A DNA stretch of 64,000 nt. It comes from Corynebacterium atypicum. GTDB lineage: Bacteria > Actinomycetota > Actinomycetes > Mycobacteriales > Mycobacteriaceae. The notes beneath the pieces are model-generated. The model did no database searches. It was not told the origin of the DNA and saw only the letters and a program-made list of their open reading frames with translations. The DNA is taken from contig NZ_CP008944.1 of NCBI RefSeq assembly GCF_000732945.1, positions 1,293,784 through 1,357,783 on the forward strand, written 5' to 3'. Of this stretch, positions 9,740-18,424 are shown in pieces. The first letter of the stretch is position 1; each line of letters begins with the position of its first letter. Made by a program: the position numbers and the translations under genes.

Positions 9740-11845
9740 ATGGCAACCGAATCACAGCCCGAAACAGGCGATTTCGAGCACGAGTGCAAAAATCAACCAA
9801 ACGGGGTCAACCGGCGCGGATTCCTCAAAACCGCAGTACTAGCTAGCGGCGCCCTGGCCGGCACCTGGACAATAGGCCAGCACCTGTTCCCGATGCACGC
9901 GGCAGCAGAGACCTCCAAGATGTACGTCGGACGCGGCATCGGCGATATGACCGGCGAGCCCTTCGGCGCGGGCATGAACGGGTACGCCGCCTTCAAGCAG
10001 CGCGGCATCGGCCTGCACCTGCGCCAGCGCGCCCGCGCGTTCATCTTCGCCGACTCCCCAGAATCCCCGCGATTTGTGCACGTCAGCGCAGAGATCGGCT
10101 TGGTCTTCCAGTCCATCCAGCAGGAGGTGCTGCGCCGCCTGGCCAACGAGTTCGGCGGGCTCTACCACGAGGGCAACGTCGTCATCGCCGCCACCCACAC
10201 ACACTCCGCTCCCGGCGGCACCTCCGGGCACGCTATGGTTGACCTCTCCATGCTGGGCTTTCGCCCCGTCACCTTCGAAGCCAACTGTGCCGGCATTGTC
10301 GACGCCGTGCGCATGGCCCACCAGGACTTCGCGGCGTCGGAAGTCGGGATCACCTCCGCAGAGCTTTTCGACGCCGGAGCCAACTGCTCCCGGGAGTCCT
10401 TCGAGCGCGACACCCCCGAAGAGCGCAAGCACTTCCCGCAGGCCATCGACCCGCGCTCACAGTCCCTGCAGATCACCCGCGGTGGCAAGCTCGTCGGCGT
10501 GCTCAACTGGTTCTCTGTCCACGCCACCTCAATGACCAGCCACAACCGCTTCGCATCCTCCGATAACAAGGGCTACGCGGCACTGCACTGGGAACGCGAA
10601 GTAGCCGGCTGCGACTACCTTTCGGGCAAGACCCCGGAGCTGATCACCGCCTTCGCCCAGGCCAACCCCGGCGATATCACCCCCAACCTGGATCTCAAGC
10701 CCGACAAAGGGCCCACCGACAACGAATGGGCCAACACCAAGATCATCGGCCAGCGCCAGTTCAACGCCGCGTTCAAGCAGGTTGACCAGAACGTCCGCCC
10801 CTTAGGCGGCGGCGTGGACATCAGATACAAGTGGGTCGACATATCCACAGTCGAGGTGCGCGCCGAGTTCACCGGCACAGGCAAGACGGAACACACCGCC
10901 ATCGCTGCGCTGGGCGCCTCCTTTGCCGCCGGCAGCCAGGAAGACGGCGGCGGCGACGACCTCATCTTCAACGAGGGCGCACGCGGTGGCAACCCCGAGG
11001 CCAAAGCGCTGCTCGACTTGATCGTCCCCGAGTGGCTCCGGGCCGCCCACGGCGCCAAGGACGTGTTGCTTCCCGCAGGGCTAGTCCCCAACGCCATCCA
11101 ACGCGTCTTCACCTTCCACCTCGTGCGCCTCGGCGGCCACTACATCTTCGCCCTCGGCTTTGAGCCGACCATCGTTACCGGGCTTCGCATCCGACGGCTC
11201 CTGGCCGGCAAATTCGGCGTCGACGAATCGAACGCCACAGTCCAGGGCTATAGCAACGCCTACGGGCACTACCTGGTCACCCCCGAGGAATACGAGGCCC
11301 AGAACTACGAGGGCGGCGCCTGCGCGTTCGGGCCGTGGTCGCTGCCCGCGGTCCTCCAAATTGCTGCGGAACTTGCAGACTCCATGATCACCGGCGCGCC
11401 GAACGACCCCGGGACGTCGGAACGCGACCTCACCGGGATCATCCCCGCCTCGCCCATCGGCAACCCAGTGGTAGACACCCCGCCGCCGTTCAGCTCGTTC
11501 GGCGCCGTGCTCGAGGCGCCGGATGCTGAATACCGAATCGGTCAGCGTGCCGCCGTGAAATTCGCGGCCGCCCACCCCAACAACGATCTGCGGCGCGGCG
11601 ATACCTATCTGCGCGTCGAACGCCACGAAGGAGCAGATTGGAAGACGATTGCCGACGGCGGCGACTGGTCCACCATGATCTTCTTCGAATGCATCGCCAC
11701 CGTGACGAAAGCCTTGGTCACCTGGGACATCCCCGAGGGCACCGAGCCCGGCGAGTACCGGATTGTCTACACCGGATCAGGAAGGAAACTCGGCGGGGAG
11801 CTCTTCGACGTGCGCGGCGAAAGCCCAGCCTTCCGGGTCCGCTAA
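9740..11845 (+). CDS. Neutral ceramidase (Tat-exported)
   Basis: The 701-residue protein matches neutral/alkaline ceramidase over its length. The N-terminus has a twin-arginine signal (NRRGFLKTAVLASGALAG, residues ~25-42), so it is exported folded. The mature part begins with the family's GRGIGDMTGEPFGAGMNGYA. The catalytic/zinc region is present as AATHTHSAPGGTSG, with further conserved stretches NAFGHYLVTPEEYE-like (here SNAYGHYLVTPEEYE) and a C-terminal immunoglobulin-like domain. The enzyme hydrolyses ceramide to sphingosine and fatty acid. Corynebacteria do not make ceramide, so the substrate is most likely host ceramide, as in skin or mucosa. It is probably monocistronic. Confidence 0.9.
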   Translation: MATESQPETGDFEHECKNQPNGVNRRGFLKTAVLASGALAGTWTIGQHLFPMHAAAETSKMYVGRGIGDMTGEPFGAGMNGYAAFKQRGIGLHLRQRARAFIFADSPESPRFVHVSAEIGLVFQSIQQEVLRRLANEFGGLYHEGNVVIAATHTHSAPGGTSGHAMVDLSMLGFRPVTFEANCAGIVDAVRMAHQDFAASEVGITSAELFDAGANCSRESFERDTPEERKHFPQAIDPRSQSLQITRGGKLVGVLNWFSVHATSMTSHNRFASSDNKGYAALHWEREVAGCDYLSGKTPELITAFAQANPGDITPNLDLKPDKGPTDNEWANTKIIGQRQFNAAFKQVDQNVRPLGGGVDIRYKWVDISTVEVRAEFTGTGKTEHTAIAALGASFAAGSQEDGGGDDLIFNEGARGGNPEAKALLDLIVPEWLRAAHGAKDVLLPAGLVPNAIQRVFTFHLVRLGGHYIFALGFEPTIVTGLRIRRLLAGKFGVDESNATVQGYSNAYGHYLVTPEEYEAQNYEGGACAFGPWSLPAVLQIAAELADSMITGAPNDPGTSERDLTGIIPASPIGNPVVDTPPPFSSFGAVLEAPDAEYRIGQRAAVKFAAAHPNNDLRRGDTYLRVERHEGADWKTIADGGDWSTMIFFECIATVTKALVTWDIPEGTEPGEYRIVYTGSGRKLGGELFDVRGESPAFRVR

Positions 11846-11854
11846 GCCTGGTGC

Positions 11855-11868
11855 GGGGCCGCGGCCCC
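11855..11868. terminator. GC-rich palindrome between convergent ceramidase and sortase genes
   Basis: GGGGCCGCGGCCCC is a perfect 14-bp palindrome ten bases after the ceramidase stop codon. It has no T-tract on either strand, so it may be a weak bidirectional terminator. Confidence 0.3.
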
Positions 11869-11931
11869 TGCCCGCCCGGGCGCTCGCGGCGTCGATAAGC
11901 AGCCCGGTGCGAGCGCCGGGGCAAGCGGCGG

Positions 11932-12597
11932 CTACGCCTGCACGGGCTCTGCGATAGTCACGATGTTGTCGGCATAGCCCAGGGGGCCGCCCACAAATGC
12001 CCCGCCGCAGGTAACCATCACCAGAGAATTCGAACCGTAGAAGTCGTTGACCTCCGGAGGCATCTGGCCCGTCTTCGGGATCCGGTAGGGCTTGCGGGTC
12101 ACCTTGAACTTGTGGGTTTCACCGCCGTGGACCACCACCACCTCATCACCCTCGTTGAGCTGGGTGAACTGGTACGCGAAGCCCTCACCCTGGCCCTCGT
12201 AGTTCACATGGCCGGTGATGACAGACGACCCCACCGCACCAGACTCCCCCGGGACCGCCGAAGCCGAGTACCAGCCCAGCCGCTGCACGTCTTGCGGAGG
12301 CACCAACATGCCGGTATCGGTCACCTGAATGGGATCGACTTCCGCGGTCCGGCCGTTGATGGTTAACGTCATCCCGTTCACCCTGGAAGGGTCACCCGGA
12401 GCTACGTCCAATTCGTGATTCTGCATGCCGGAAGTATCGACGTAATTGCCGGCATTTTTACCACTCGAGGTCAGTTTATCTAGGCCGCCGAACCCCACCA
12501 TGAATAGGGCAGTCAACGCGACGAGGACAACTGCCACCACGCCGATGATAATGGCGGTCTTCCGACCGTTTTTCGGCGTTGCATGAAGATTCCCCAT
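11932..12597 (-). CDS. Class E/F-like sortase
   Basis: The 221-residue sortase has one N-terminal membrane segment (residues ~14-36, TAIIIGVVAVVLVAL...) and a C-terminal catalytic domain. The catalytic His lies in SSVITGHVNYEG and the Cys in LVMVTCGG. An Arg/Tyr-rich strand sits between them. Length and layout fit the short actinobacterial sortases of class E/F rather than pilus-assembly class C. I prefer start 12597 because AAGGA precedes it; 12618 is an alternative. It lies just downstream of the VaFE-type surface protein gene, its probable substrate, and no other sortase or pilin gene is in the window. Confidence 0.87.
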   Translation of the reverse strand: MGNLHATPKNGRKTAIIIGVVAVVLVALTALFMVGFGGLDKLTSSGKNAGNYVDTSGMQNHELDVAPGDPSRVNGMTLTINGRTAEVDPIQVTDTGMLVPPQDVQRLGWYSASAVPGESGAVGSSVITGHVNYEGQGEGFAYQFTQLNEGDEVVVVHGGETHKFKVTRKPYRIPKTGQMPPEVNDFYGSNSLVMVTCGGAFVGGPLGYADNIVTIAEPVQA

Positions 12598-12638
12598 TTT
12601 ATCCTTCGCTTCAAGCATTTAAAGTGTAGATATGACTA

Positions 12639-12675
12639 GGCGATTGCTGCCGGCGCGCCGCCGGCGGCAATCGCC
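12639..12675 (-). terminator. Long hairpin between surface-protein gene and sortase gene
   Basis: GGCGATTGC (12639-12647) pairs with GCAATCGCC (12667-12675), with a further GCCGGC pairing inside. No T-tract follows. It could attenuate read-through from the surface-protein gene into the sortase gene or stabilise the upstream mRNA. Confidence 0.4.
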
Positions 12676-12719
12676 AGTACCGCCCTATGACAGGCGAGGA
12701 TTCGAAGCAGCCGGAAAGA

Positions 12720-14096
12720 CTACTTCACGTCGATGAACTGCTCGACGCCGCCATCGTGGTGCTCAGCACCGGACGGAATCGCAGTAATATCGCGCCGGAT
12801 GCTATCCACGGGCACCGGGATGCCCTTATCCGGAACGACGGGCGTCTCCTTCGGCTTCGGCTTCGGCTTCTTGCCCGGGGTCGTGCTCGTCGTCGGAGCC
12901 GGCGTCGGGCTCGGGCTCGGGGTCGGCGACGGGGTCTCCGTCGTCTTTTCCGAGTGGACCGTCTGCGACTCGGCGTCGATGTCCTCGTGCTGGGCGATCT
13001 GGTTATCGTCGGAGTAGTCGTCCGGCGTCTCCTTGCCCTTCTCCGAGTTGTGGCCCTTCTCATCCACTTCAGTGGAGGTCAGGCGCTCGAACACGACGGC
13101 AGCTTCAACCGGCTCAGTCACGCCCTTATCGACGGTGATCGAAACGGTCACCTCGCCGGATTCGGACTCCGGGGTGAAGGTCAGCTCACCGGAGCCGAGC
13201 GCGCGGTCCTTGTTCGCCTTGTCGACCAGGGTGCCGGTCAAGGTGTACTCCTTGCCGGGAACCAGCCCGGAGTAGCTGACCACATCCTCGACGACGGCAC
13301 CGGACTTGACCACGTTGCCCTCGCCGGTGAGCGTAGCCTGGGTGCCGATTTCCGGGATCCGGTCTTTAAACTTCAGCCCGCGCTGATCAAAGGTGATCAG
13401 GCGCTGGGCGCCCATAAAGACGCGGCCGTCGCCAAGCGCTGGCTCCACCACGACGATGTAGGCATCCTCAGCGGCCTCCGGAACATCTCCACCCTCGGTG
13501 GCGATGATCGTCGCACCCTGAGCAACGAAGCCAGTCATCTCGGTGAACTCCGCGTTGGAAGCACCCTCGTACCCGGTGCCACGGATCTCTCCGCTGAGCA
13601 CGCGAGCAGCGACGTTCTCGCCCGGACCGGTAGCCATGAGGGCTTGCAGGTACAGGTTGTAGTGCCTGGTCTTGGTGTAGTTGCCGGCCTTGAAGGACTC
13701 CAGCAACTTGTAGGTGACGTTAATAGCAGCATCCTTGCGGTCAGCAGGAATGTCGAGCTTGTGCGCGTTTTCTTTCTTCCAGGCGGCGTGATGCCCCCGG
13801 CCGTCAACCGGACTCGGCTTACCGAGGTCGATGCACCAGCCGAACCCCATGTTGTTCTGGGGGTTTCCCGGACCTTGTCCGCCATTGCCGCCCCAGATAA
13901 GGTAACCATAGTTGGTCAAGACCTGGGGACCATTGGGAATGGGGGCAGCATCATAGTTCGGGGTGAACAGCGATTCACCCGTTTCTTCAGCCACGGCACG
14001 GGGGCTTGCGACCCAGCAGGTCATCGCAAGGGCGACGACGCTAACGAGGAGAATCGCTACCCGCACTGCCGCCTGGGACAGTTTACATAAGGCCAT
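12720..14096 (-). CDS. Thioester/VaFE-repeat secreted surface protein, no LPXTG anchor seen
   Basis: The 458-residue protein has an N-terminal signal peptide (hydrophobic stretch at residues ~11-28, cleavage near AVA-EE). It then has a domain resembling the TQXA/thioester domains of Gram-positive adhesins (residues ~45-190). One VaFE-type isopeptide Ig-like domain follows (residues ~245-345, with AAVVFERL near its end), then a Thr/Pro/Ser stalk (TPSPTPSPSPTPAP) and a Lys/Pro stretch. The C-terminus, ending GGVEQFIDVK, has neither an LPXTG-like motif nor a hydrophobic anchor, although a sortase gene follows. The sorting signal may be non-canonical, or the protein may be released. Adhesion is the likely role. 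Confidence 0.75.
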   Translation of the reverse strand: MALCKLSQAAVRVAILLVSVVALAMTCWVASPRAVAEETGESLFTPNYDAAPIPNGPQVLTNYGYLIWGGNGGQGPGNPQNNMGFGWCIDLGKPSPVDGRGHHAAWKKENAHKLDIPADRKDAAINVTYKLLESFKAGNYTKTRHYNLYLQALMATGPGENVAARVLSGEIRGTGYEGASNAEFTEMTGFVAQGATIIATEGGDVPEAAEDAYIVVVEPALGDGRVFMGAQRLITFDQRGLKFKDRIPEIGTQATLTGEGNVVKSGAVVEDVVSYSGLVPGKEYTLTGTLVDKANKDRALGSGELTFTPESESGEVTVSITVDKGVTEPVEAAVVFERLTSTEVDEKGHNSEKGKETPDDYSDDNQIAQHEDIDAESQTVHSEKTTETPSPTPSPSPTPAPTTSTTPGKKPKPKPKETPVVPDKGIPVPVDSIRRDITAIPSGAEHHDGGVEQFIDVK

Positions 14097-14857
14097 TCAA
14101 TAGCTCTTTCTTTTAGGAGCGATGGTCGCAACGGCCCATGACTCCACGCGAAAACTGGGGCCATTAACTGGGGCGACACTGGAATATCGCCGCCAAGACC
14201 GCGTGCGACCTGGACAGCCACCAAAAGCGCAGGAAAGGCATTTTCCGCAGCTCCCCGGCAGCTAGATGGAACGTTATTGGATCGCGAGATGGATAACAAA
14301 TACTTTCCTACTAATTAAGTGCCTACTTATTCCTTGCCAATTCCTAAGACGTTTTGGAAAGCTACCATCTAACCGTTACCGTACCGTGACCTAACTTGAT
14401 ATTTAGATCGCCTACCTCGAGATACACGACCAGCGATTGGGCTCGGACGATTTACTTGCGCCTGGATTGATTAAATATCCGGAACTATTACGCGGCTCCG
14501 AGGAGCCATATTGCCGGTTTGAAATGCGTAATGATCCTACTTTTCTTACTTTCGATTGAGCTCACCATTGCAGTCGCGGTGCAGATTCACCCCCGGCCTT
14601 GCCCCCGCCCTCACCCACCGCTGCATCCACTCCCCCGCGACCGCCCCCGCCCGCTCCCTTTGCCTCCTGGTCGGATTCACTCGGTCGGATCCACGCCGCG
14701 AAGGTCGAGAGCACGCGCCCATTCGATCACGTAATCTCGACCAACGCAGGAGGCGCGGCGGGCCAGACCCCGGCGAGACGAAACCGCAGTCGGGCCAGAC
14801 CGCGGCGGGGCGGGGCGAAAGCGCGAGGGTTGCTCGAGCGCGACGCAGCAGACGAAA

Positions 14858-14890
14858 GCGCCGGCCGAAGCATTTCGCTCCGGCCGGCGC
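14858..14890 (-). terminator. Hairpin just downstream of the tRNA-Glu-like sequence
   Basis: GCGCCGGCCG (14858-14867) pairs exactly with CGGCCGGCGC (14881-14890), loop 13 bases. On the minus strand it follows the tRNA-like 3' end by six bases and is followed by TTTCG. This fits a terminator for a transcript through the tRNA-like gene. Confidence 0.5.
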
Positions 14891-14896
14891 CGCACG

Positions 14897-14969
14897 TACC
14901 CTGTACGGGATTTGAACCCGTGTTACCGCCATGAGAGGGCGGCGTCCTAGGCCCCTAGCCGAACAGGGC
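14897..14969 (-). tRNA. tRNA-Glu(CTC)-like sequence, divergent copy
   Basis: The 73-base cloverleaf is closely similar to the tRNA-Glu at 26,076-26,148. Acceptor arms GCCCTGT and ACAGGGT pair and carry a compensating change relative to the other copy. The anticodon stem CCGCC/GGCGG is intact with CTC in the loop, and the T-arm GGGTTCAAATCCC is sound. One base pair of the D stem is lost (GGCT against AGGAC) and the D loop differs. The discriminator is A and no CCA is encoded. It may be a functional second tRNA-Glu, a pseudogene, or a copy left by integration. Confidence 0.6.
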
Positions 14970-15860
14970 AGAAGCCTAAACCTAAACCAACCACGTGACC
15001 ACGGCAGCCTCAGTTGGACTCGCACCACTTTAAAGCAATCGCGCAACAGGGACAAATCTGCAGTTCACAGGCGTTATCCCGTGAGTGAAGAAGACGACCT
15101 GCCCGCACCCAAACCGCAATCGCCCCGAACACGGTCTTGGGCAGAATAAGGCCCCGGTCTGGCGCTTCAACGAGCAGCCAGCTCCGGGGCGGGTGGACCA
15201 CGGGCGGAAGTTCGAGCACTCGTGCGGCTCGAAAGCGGAAGTCTCTAGCGGTTGATCGCCGCGTCCGCGATATTCCTTTAGGATGTTGCCGGGCTGATCG
15301 AACGACTGGCCCGCGTGGTGAACGGTGACGTCATCAGCATCCTTTTCTTTTTTATCTCCGCGGTACTGCTCCTACTTCGCGCATCCCTAGCGCTTGGAAG
15401 TCAAGGATTACGGCTATGCACGCAGCCGGGAGAAAAGATGCGACTCATCGGCGGAACTTGCCTGCATACAGCCTCCTCTACGGGGTTAACCAACTTGATA
15501 CTGCCAGCTTAGGTCGCCAGTTAACACGGTGCCAGCAATTTGTCGCATCGCCACCCCCGGCGCCGAAAAATCAGAGGTCAACGCCATCCGGGCACCTGGC
15601 GACGGTCACCCCCTCGCCACACAAACCGCCGACTGGCGGCCGCGATCTCTACATCGATCGCACCCCCGCGCGCCGCTTACTAATCGACGGCCGCCTCTCC
15701 CCCGCGCACACAGCCACCCTGCGGCCGCGCCGGGCCGACCTAGCGCCGCCGCTGCCGTTGAGCTGAAAGGGGTGCGCTGGGGGCGTCGGTAAGCAGTGTC
15801 CCCCACATCGCGCTGAACGTAGCCTGTGAGGCAGGCAGCCTGCTGGTAACCTTGCTGAAT

Positions 15861-16988
15861 ATGGACGTAAATGATCTGTCGCTCAAACTACATCGTAAAT
15901 TTGGAGGCAAGATCGCTACCTCCTTGCGCGATGACGACCTGAACCGCGAGAAGCTCTCGGCCTACTATTCGCCGGGGGTCGCTGCCGCCAGCCGCGCCAT
16001 CGAGCACGATCCAAAGCTGCTGCGCGATCTGACGTGGGTACGCAACCTCGTCGCCGTCATCTCCGATGGTAGCGCCGTGCTGGGCCTGGGCAACGTGGGC
16101 CCTAAGGCCGCCATGCCCGTTATGGAGGGCAAAGCGATGCTGTTTAAGCACTTTGCGGATATCGATTGTGTGCCCATCACCTTGGATGTGCACTCGCCCG
16201 ATCAAATTGTGGCGGCGGTAAAGGCCATTGCCCCGAGTTTTGGGGCGATCAATCTGGAGGACATCGCGGCCCCGGTCTGTTTTGAGGTGGAAGATCGGCT
16301 GCGCGCAGAGCTGGATATCCCTGTTTTCCACGACGATCAGCACGGCACAGCGGTGGTTACTCTCGCCGGGCTCATCAACGCGTGCAAGATCACAGGCCGC
16401 AAGCTCGAAGATTGCCGCATCGTGATGATCGGTGCCGGCGCCGCGGGCGTATCGATTGCCGATCTGCTGCACCGCTACGCCGCCCCAGAGATCATCGCTG
16501 TTGATTCTCAGGGTGTGATCTCAAGCGACCGGACGAATTTGAATCGCTATAAGGAGCGGCTGTCCACGTACCACCAGTCGACGGTGCGCGATCTCCACGA
16601 GGCCCTGGAGGGCGCGGACGTGGTCATCGGCATCTCGCACAAGGACTTGCTCAAGCGCGGTGACATTTCGCGGATGGCAGATGACGCGATCGTGTTTGCG
16701 TTGGCTAATCCGGACCCGGAGATTATGCCGGAAGAGGCGCACGCGGGCGGGGCCGCCGTGGTAGCCACCGGGCGCGGGGATTACCCGAACCAGGTGAATA
16801 ACGCCGTGGCGTTCCCGGAGATTTTCCGCGGCGCGCTTGATCACAAGGTCACCCAGATTACCGACGACCATCTCATCGCCGCCGCAGAGGCACTTGCGGC
16901 AACAGTGAAGGAGCCCACACCAGAGAAGGTGATACCGAGCGTGTTCGACGAGCACGTGGTTCCGGTGGTCGCGGACGCTATCCGGTAG
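15861..16988 (+). CDS. malE: Malic enzyme (malate dehydrogenase, decarboxylating)
   Basis: The 375-residue short-type malic enzyme converts malate to pyruvate and CO2, making NADPH or NADH. Family motifs visible are [14 protein letters not shown] ([12 protein letters not shown]), [18 protein letters not shown], the metal-binding HDDQHGTA and the nucleotide-binding [13 protein letters not shown]. It lacks the C-terminal phosphotransacetylase-like domain of longer MaeB proteins. I start at ATG 15861; a TTG at 15852 is in frame but less likely. No clear ribosome-binding site precedes either. It is convergent with the TetR gene downstream. Confidence 0.93.
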   Translation: MDVNDLSLKLHRKFGGKIATSLRDDDLNREKLSAYYSPGVAAASRAIEHDPKLLRDLTWVRNLVAVISDGSAVLGLGNVGPKAAMPVMEGKAMLFKHFADIDCVPITLDVHSPDQIVAAVKAIAPSFGAINLEDIAAPVCFEVEDRLRAELDIPVFHDDQHGTAVVTLAGLINACKITGRKLEDCRIVMIGAGAAGVSIADLLHRYAAPEIIAVDSQGVISSDRTNLNRYKERLSTYHQSTVRDLHEALEGADVVIGISHKDLLKRGDISRMADDAIVFALANPDPEIMPEEAHAGGAAVVATGRGDYPNQVNNAVAFPEIFRGALDHKVTQITDDHLIAAAEALAATVKEPTPEKVIPSVFDEHVVPVVADAIR

Positions 16989-17011
16989 CGTGCTCTAGTA
17001 AGAGAGCTGCC

Positions 17012-17596
17012 TTAACCCGCTAACGGGCGCATGAGGTAATTGAGCGCGGCTTCGAGTTGCTTCGTGCGCTCGAGGCCTGCGCGCACGGTGAGTTGGAAGC
17101 CGGAGAAAGCGGCGACAAAGGCGCGTGCTGCTTCTGCTGCGTCGATGTGCGAAGGCACCGATCCAGCTGCCTGGCCTGCTCGAATATGTTTGGTAAAGGC
17201 CGTTTCCAACAGGAGGTTGTCGGCGTCGACACGGGCGAAAACCTCGTCGTCTGAAGGGGCTAGCTCTGCGGCTTGATTAGTCGTCATGCATCCCAGGTTG
17301 TATGGGAAGTGGTGGGCGCCGTCGATGATCTCCTGGAAGAAGGTCCGGATTCCCTCTGGTGCGGGATGCTGTTCGAGGGTAGCTTCGAGCTTTTCAGTGC
17401 GTTCACGCCGGTAAAGATCATAGGCCTCGACGAAAAGCGCGTGTTTGCTACCAAAGGTGCTATACAGGCTGCTACGACTCAGCCCTGTTGCGTTGAGAAG
17501 ATCTGCCATGGAGGTGGACTCGTAGCCACGCTGCCAGAATGTGCGCATCGCCTTGGCCAGAGCCTCCTCGCGATCGAATTCAGGTGCACGAGCCAC
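17012..17596 (-). CDS. TetR-family transcriptional regulator
   Basis: The 194-residue protein has an N-terminal helix-turn-helix (residues ~10-55, ALAKAMRTFWQRGYESTSMA, then SRSSLYSTFGSKHALF) and a C-terminal ligand domain resembling the TetR_C_16/YxaF-type. The start is GTG 17596, eight bases after AAGGAGG; a GTG at 17605 lies inside that ribosome-binding site and is unlikely. It is the last gene of the hydrolase-SDR-TetR set and probably represses it by binding the palindromes at 19,085-19,109. Confidence 0.9.
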   Translation of the reverse strand: MARAPEFDREEALAKAMRTFWQRGYESTSMADLLNATGLSRSSLYSTFGSKHALFVEAYDLYRRERTEKLEATLEQHPAPEGIRTFFQEIIDGAHHFPYNLGCMTTNQAAELAPSDDEVFARVDADNLLLETAFTKHIRAGQAAGSVPSHIDAAEAARAFVAAFSGFQLTVRAGLERTKQLEAALNYLMRPLAG

Positions 17597-17645
17597 GTGG
17601 CCCACCTCCTTGGTTGTGCCTAACTATCTCTAGTAAGGCATCAGT

Positions 17646-18371
17646 TTAGCCTTCGAGGAACCTCGCCAAGCGGTCGGTTGTTTGGATATCAACCTCTTGA
17701 TTGGTGATGTCGTTCCGACTCATGACGGCCACGGCAACTTCACCAACCTGGTCGGCCGTCAGCCAGTTATCTTTACCGTTAGGCCGCGAGCGATTGACCA
17801 CGGGTCCCAACATGAGCTCGTTTGCACGCTTAGCTAAACCGACCTCTTTTAGCTCGACGCTTAGGGCGCGACGCATCATGAGCCGCGCGGCGCCTTGCAT
17901 GCTGACGATGCCTGAGTCCGGGTAGGCTTCGTGAGCTAAGAAGCCGGCGATCGTAGTATAGGAACCGTTGCTGGCCAGCTTCGGCACGAGGGCACGGAGG
18001 AGCGCCATGTGTGTGGTTGCCGGGCCTACAAACGCTTTCTGCCAGTCTTCTTGCGTGATGTCCCAAACTTTCTTGCCGTTCCACCATCCGCCCGCGATAG
18101 CAACGACGTGGTCGATACTCCCGAACTCATCGGTGATCGACTCGGCCATTGATGTTGCCTGATCGAAATCATAGTATCCCAACGTCTTCGTGTAGAGGTT
18201 GGTAGCGTCGTCTGATCCGATCAGACCGCGCAGCTCAGTGAGGCGTTCTGCGTTTCCACTGGGCACGATTACGTTCGCGCCGGCGCGCAGCGCGGCCCGA
18301 ACTACGCCTTCACCAACATTTCCAGTCCCTCCGGGAACAAGAATATTGGCCCCGTCCAACGATTTAGACAT
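17646..18371 (-). CDS. Short-chain dehydrogenase/reductase-like protein lacking the YxxxK pair
   Basis: The 241-residue Rossmann-fold protein carries the SDR nucleotide motif as VPGGTGNVGEG and the NNAG equivalent as AIAGGWW. Where classical SDRs carry Tyr-x-x-x-Lys, this protein reads VSMQGAARLM, so the catalytic Tyr and Lys are absent. It may be a divergent reductase, an NAD(P)-binding sensor or an inactive paralogue. It lies between the cysteine hydrolase and the TetR gene in a likely operon; a good AAGGAGG-like site precedes ATG 18371. Confidence 0.82.
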   Translation of the reverse strand: MSKSLDGANILVPGGTGNVGEGVVRAALRAGANVIVPSGNAERLTELRGLIGSDDATNLYTKTLGYYDFDQATSMAESITDEFGSIDHVVAIAGGWWNGKKVWDITQEDWQKAFVGPATTHMALLRALVPKLASNGSYTTIAGFLAHEAYPDSGIVSMQGAARLMMRRALSVELKEVGLAKRANELMLGPVVNRSRPNGKDNWLTADQVGEVAVAVMSRNDITNQEVDIQTTDRLARFLEG

Positions 18372-18424
18372 TTAACCTCCTTCGAGTAAAAATGTTCGCC
18401 TGCCGGTTCTACTGATGCTCTGAT

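Larger units (their letters stand above)
14097..15860. other. Gene-poor 1.76-kb stretch
   Basis: The first ~430 bases are AT-richer and hold the promoter region of the surface-protein gene. From about 14,580 the sequence becomes GC-rich, with only proline/arginine-rich reading frames typical of non-coding GC-rich DNA. A tRNA-Glu-like sequence and a hairpin lie at 14,858-14,969. The segment 15,000-15,850 has no reading frame with a convincing start, ribosome-binding site or family resemblance. The last part contains the malic enzyme promoter. Confidence 0.6.

Noticed and set aside
12687-14090. 467-codon plus-strand frame opposite the VaFE surface protein
   Set aside because: Leu/Arg/Val-rich antisense frame. 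The minus-strand frame has a signal peptide and recognisable domains.
14519-14734. Small Pro/Arg-rich frame with a short hydrophobic start
   Set aside because: No ribosome-binding site, low complexity, overlaps other similar frames in the gene-poor stretch.
15000-15100. A tRNA-Gln-like partner beside the second tRNA-Glu
   Set aside because: I looked for a copy of the tRNA-Gln found next to the other tRNA-Glu, but the sequence does not fold into a cloverleaf.
15315-15512. 65-codon frame with a hydrophobic N-terminus
   Set aside because: GTG start without ribosome-binding site, composition unlike neighbouring genes, no relative recognised.
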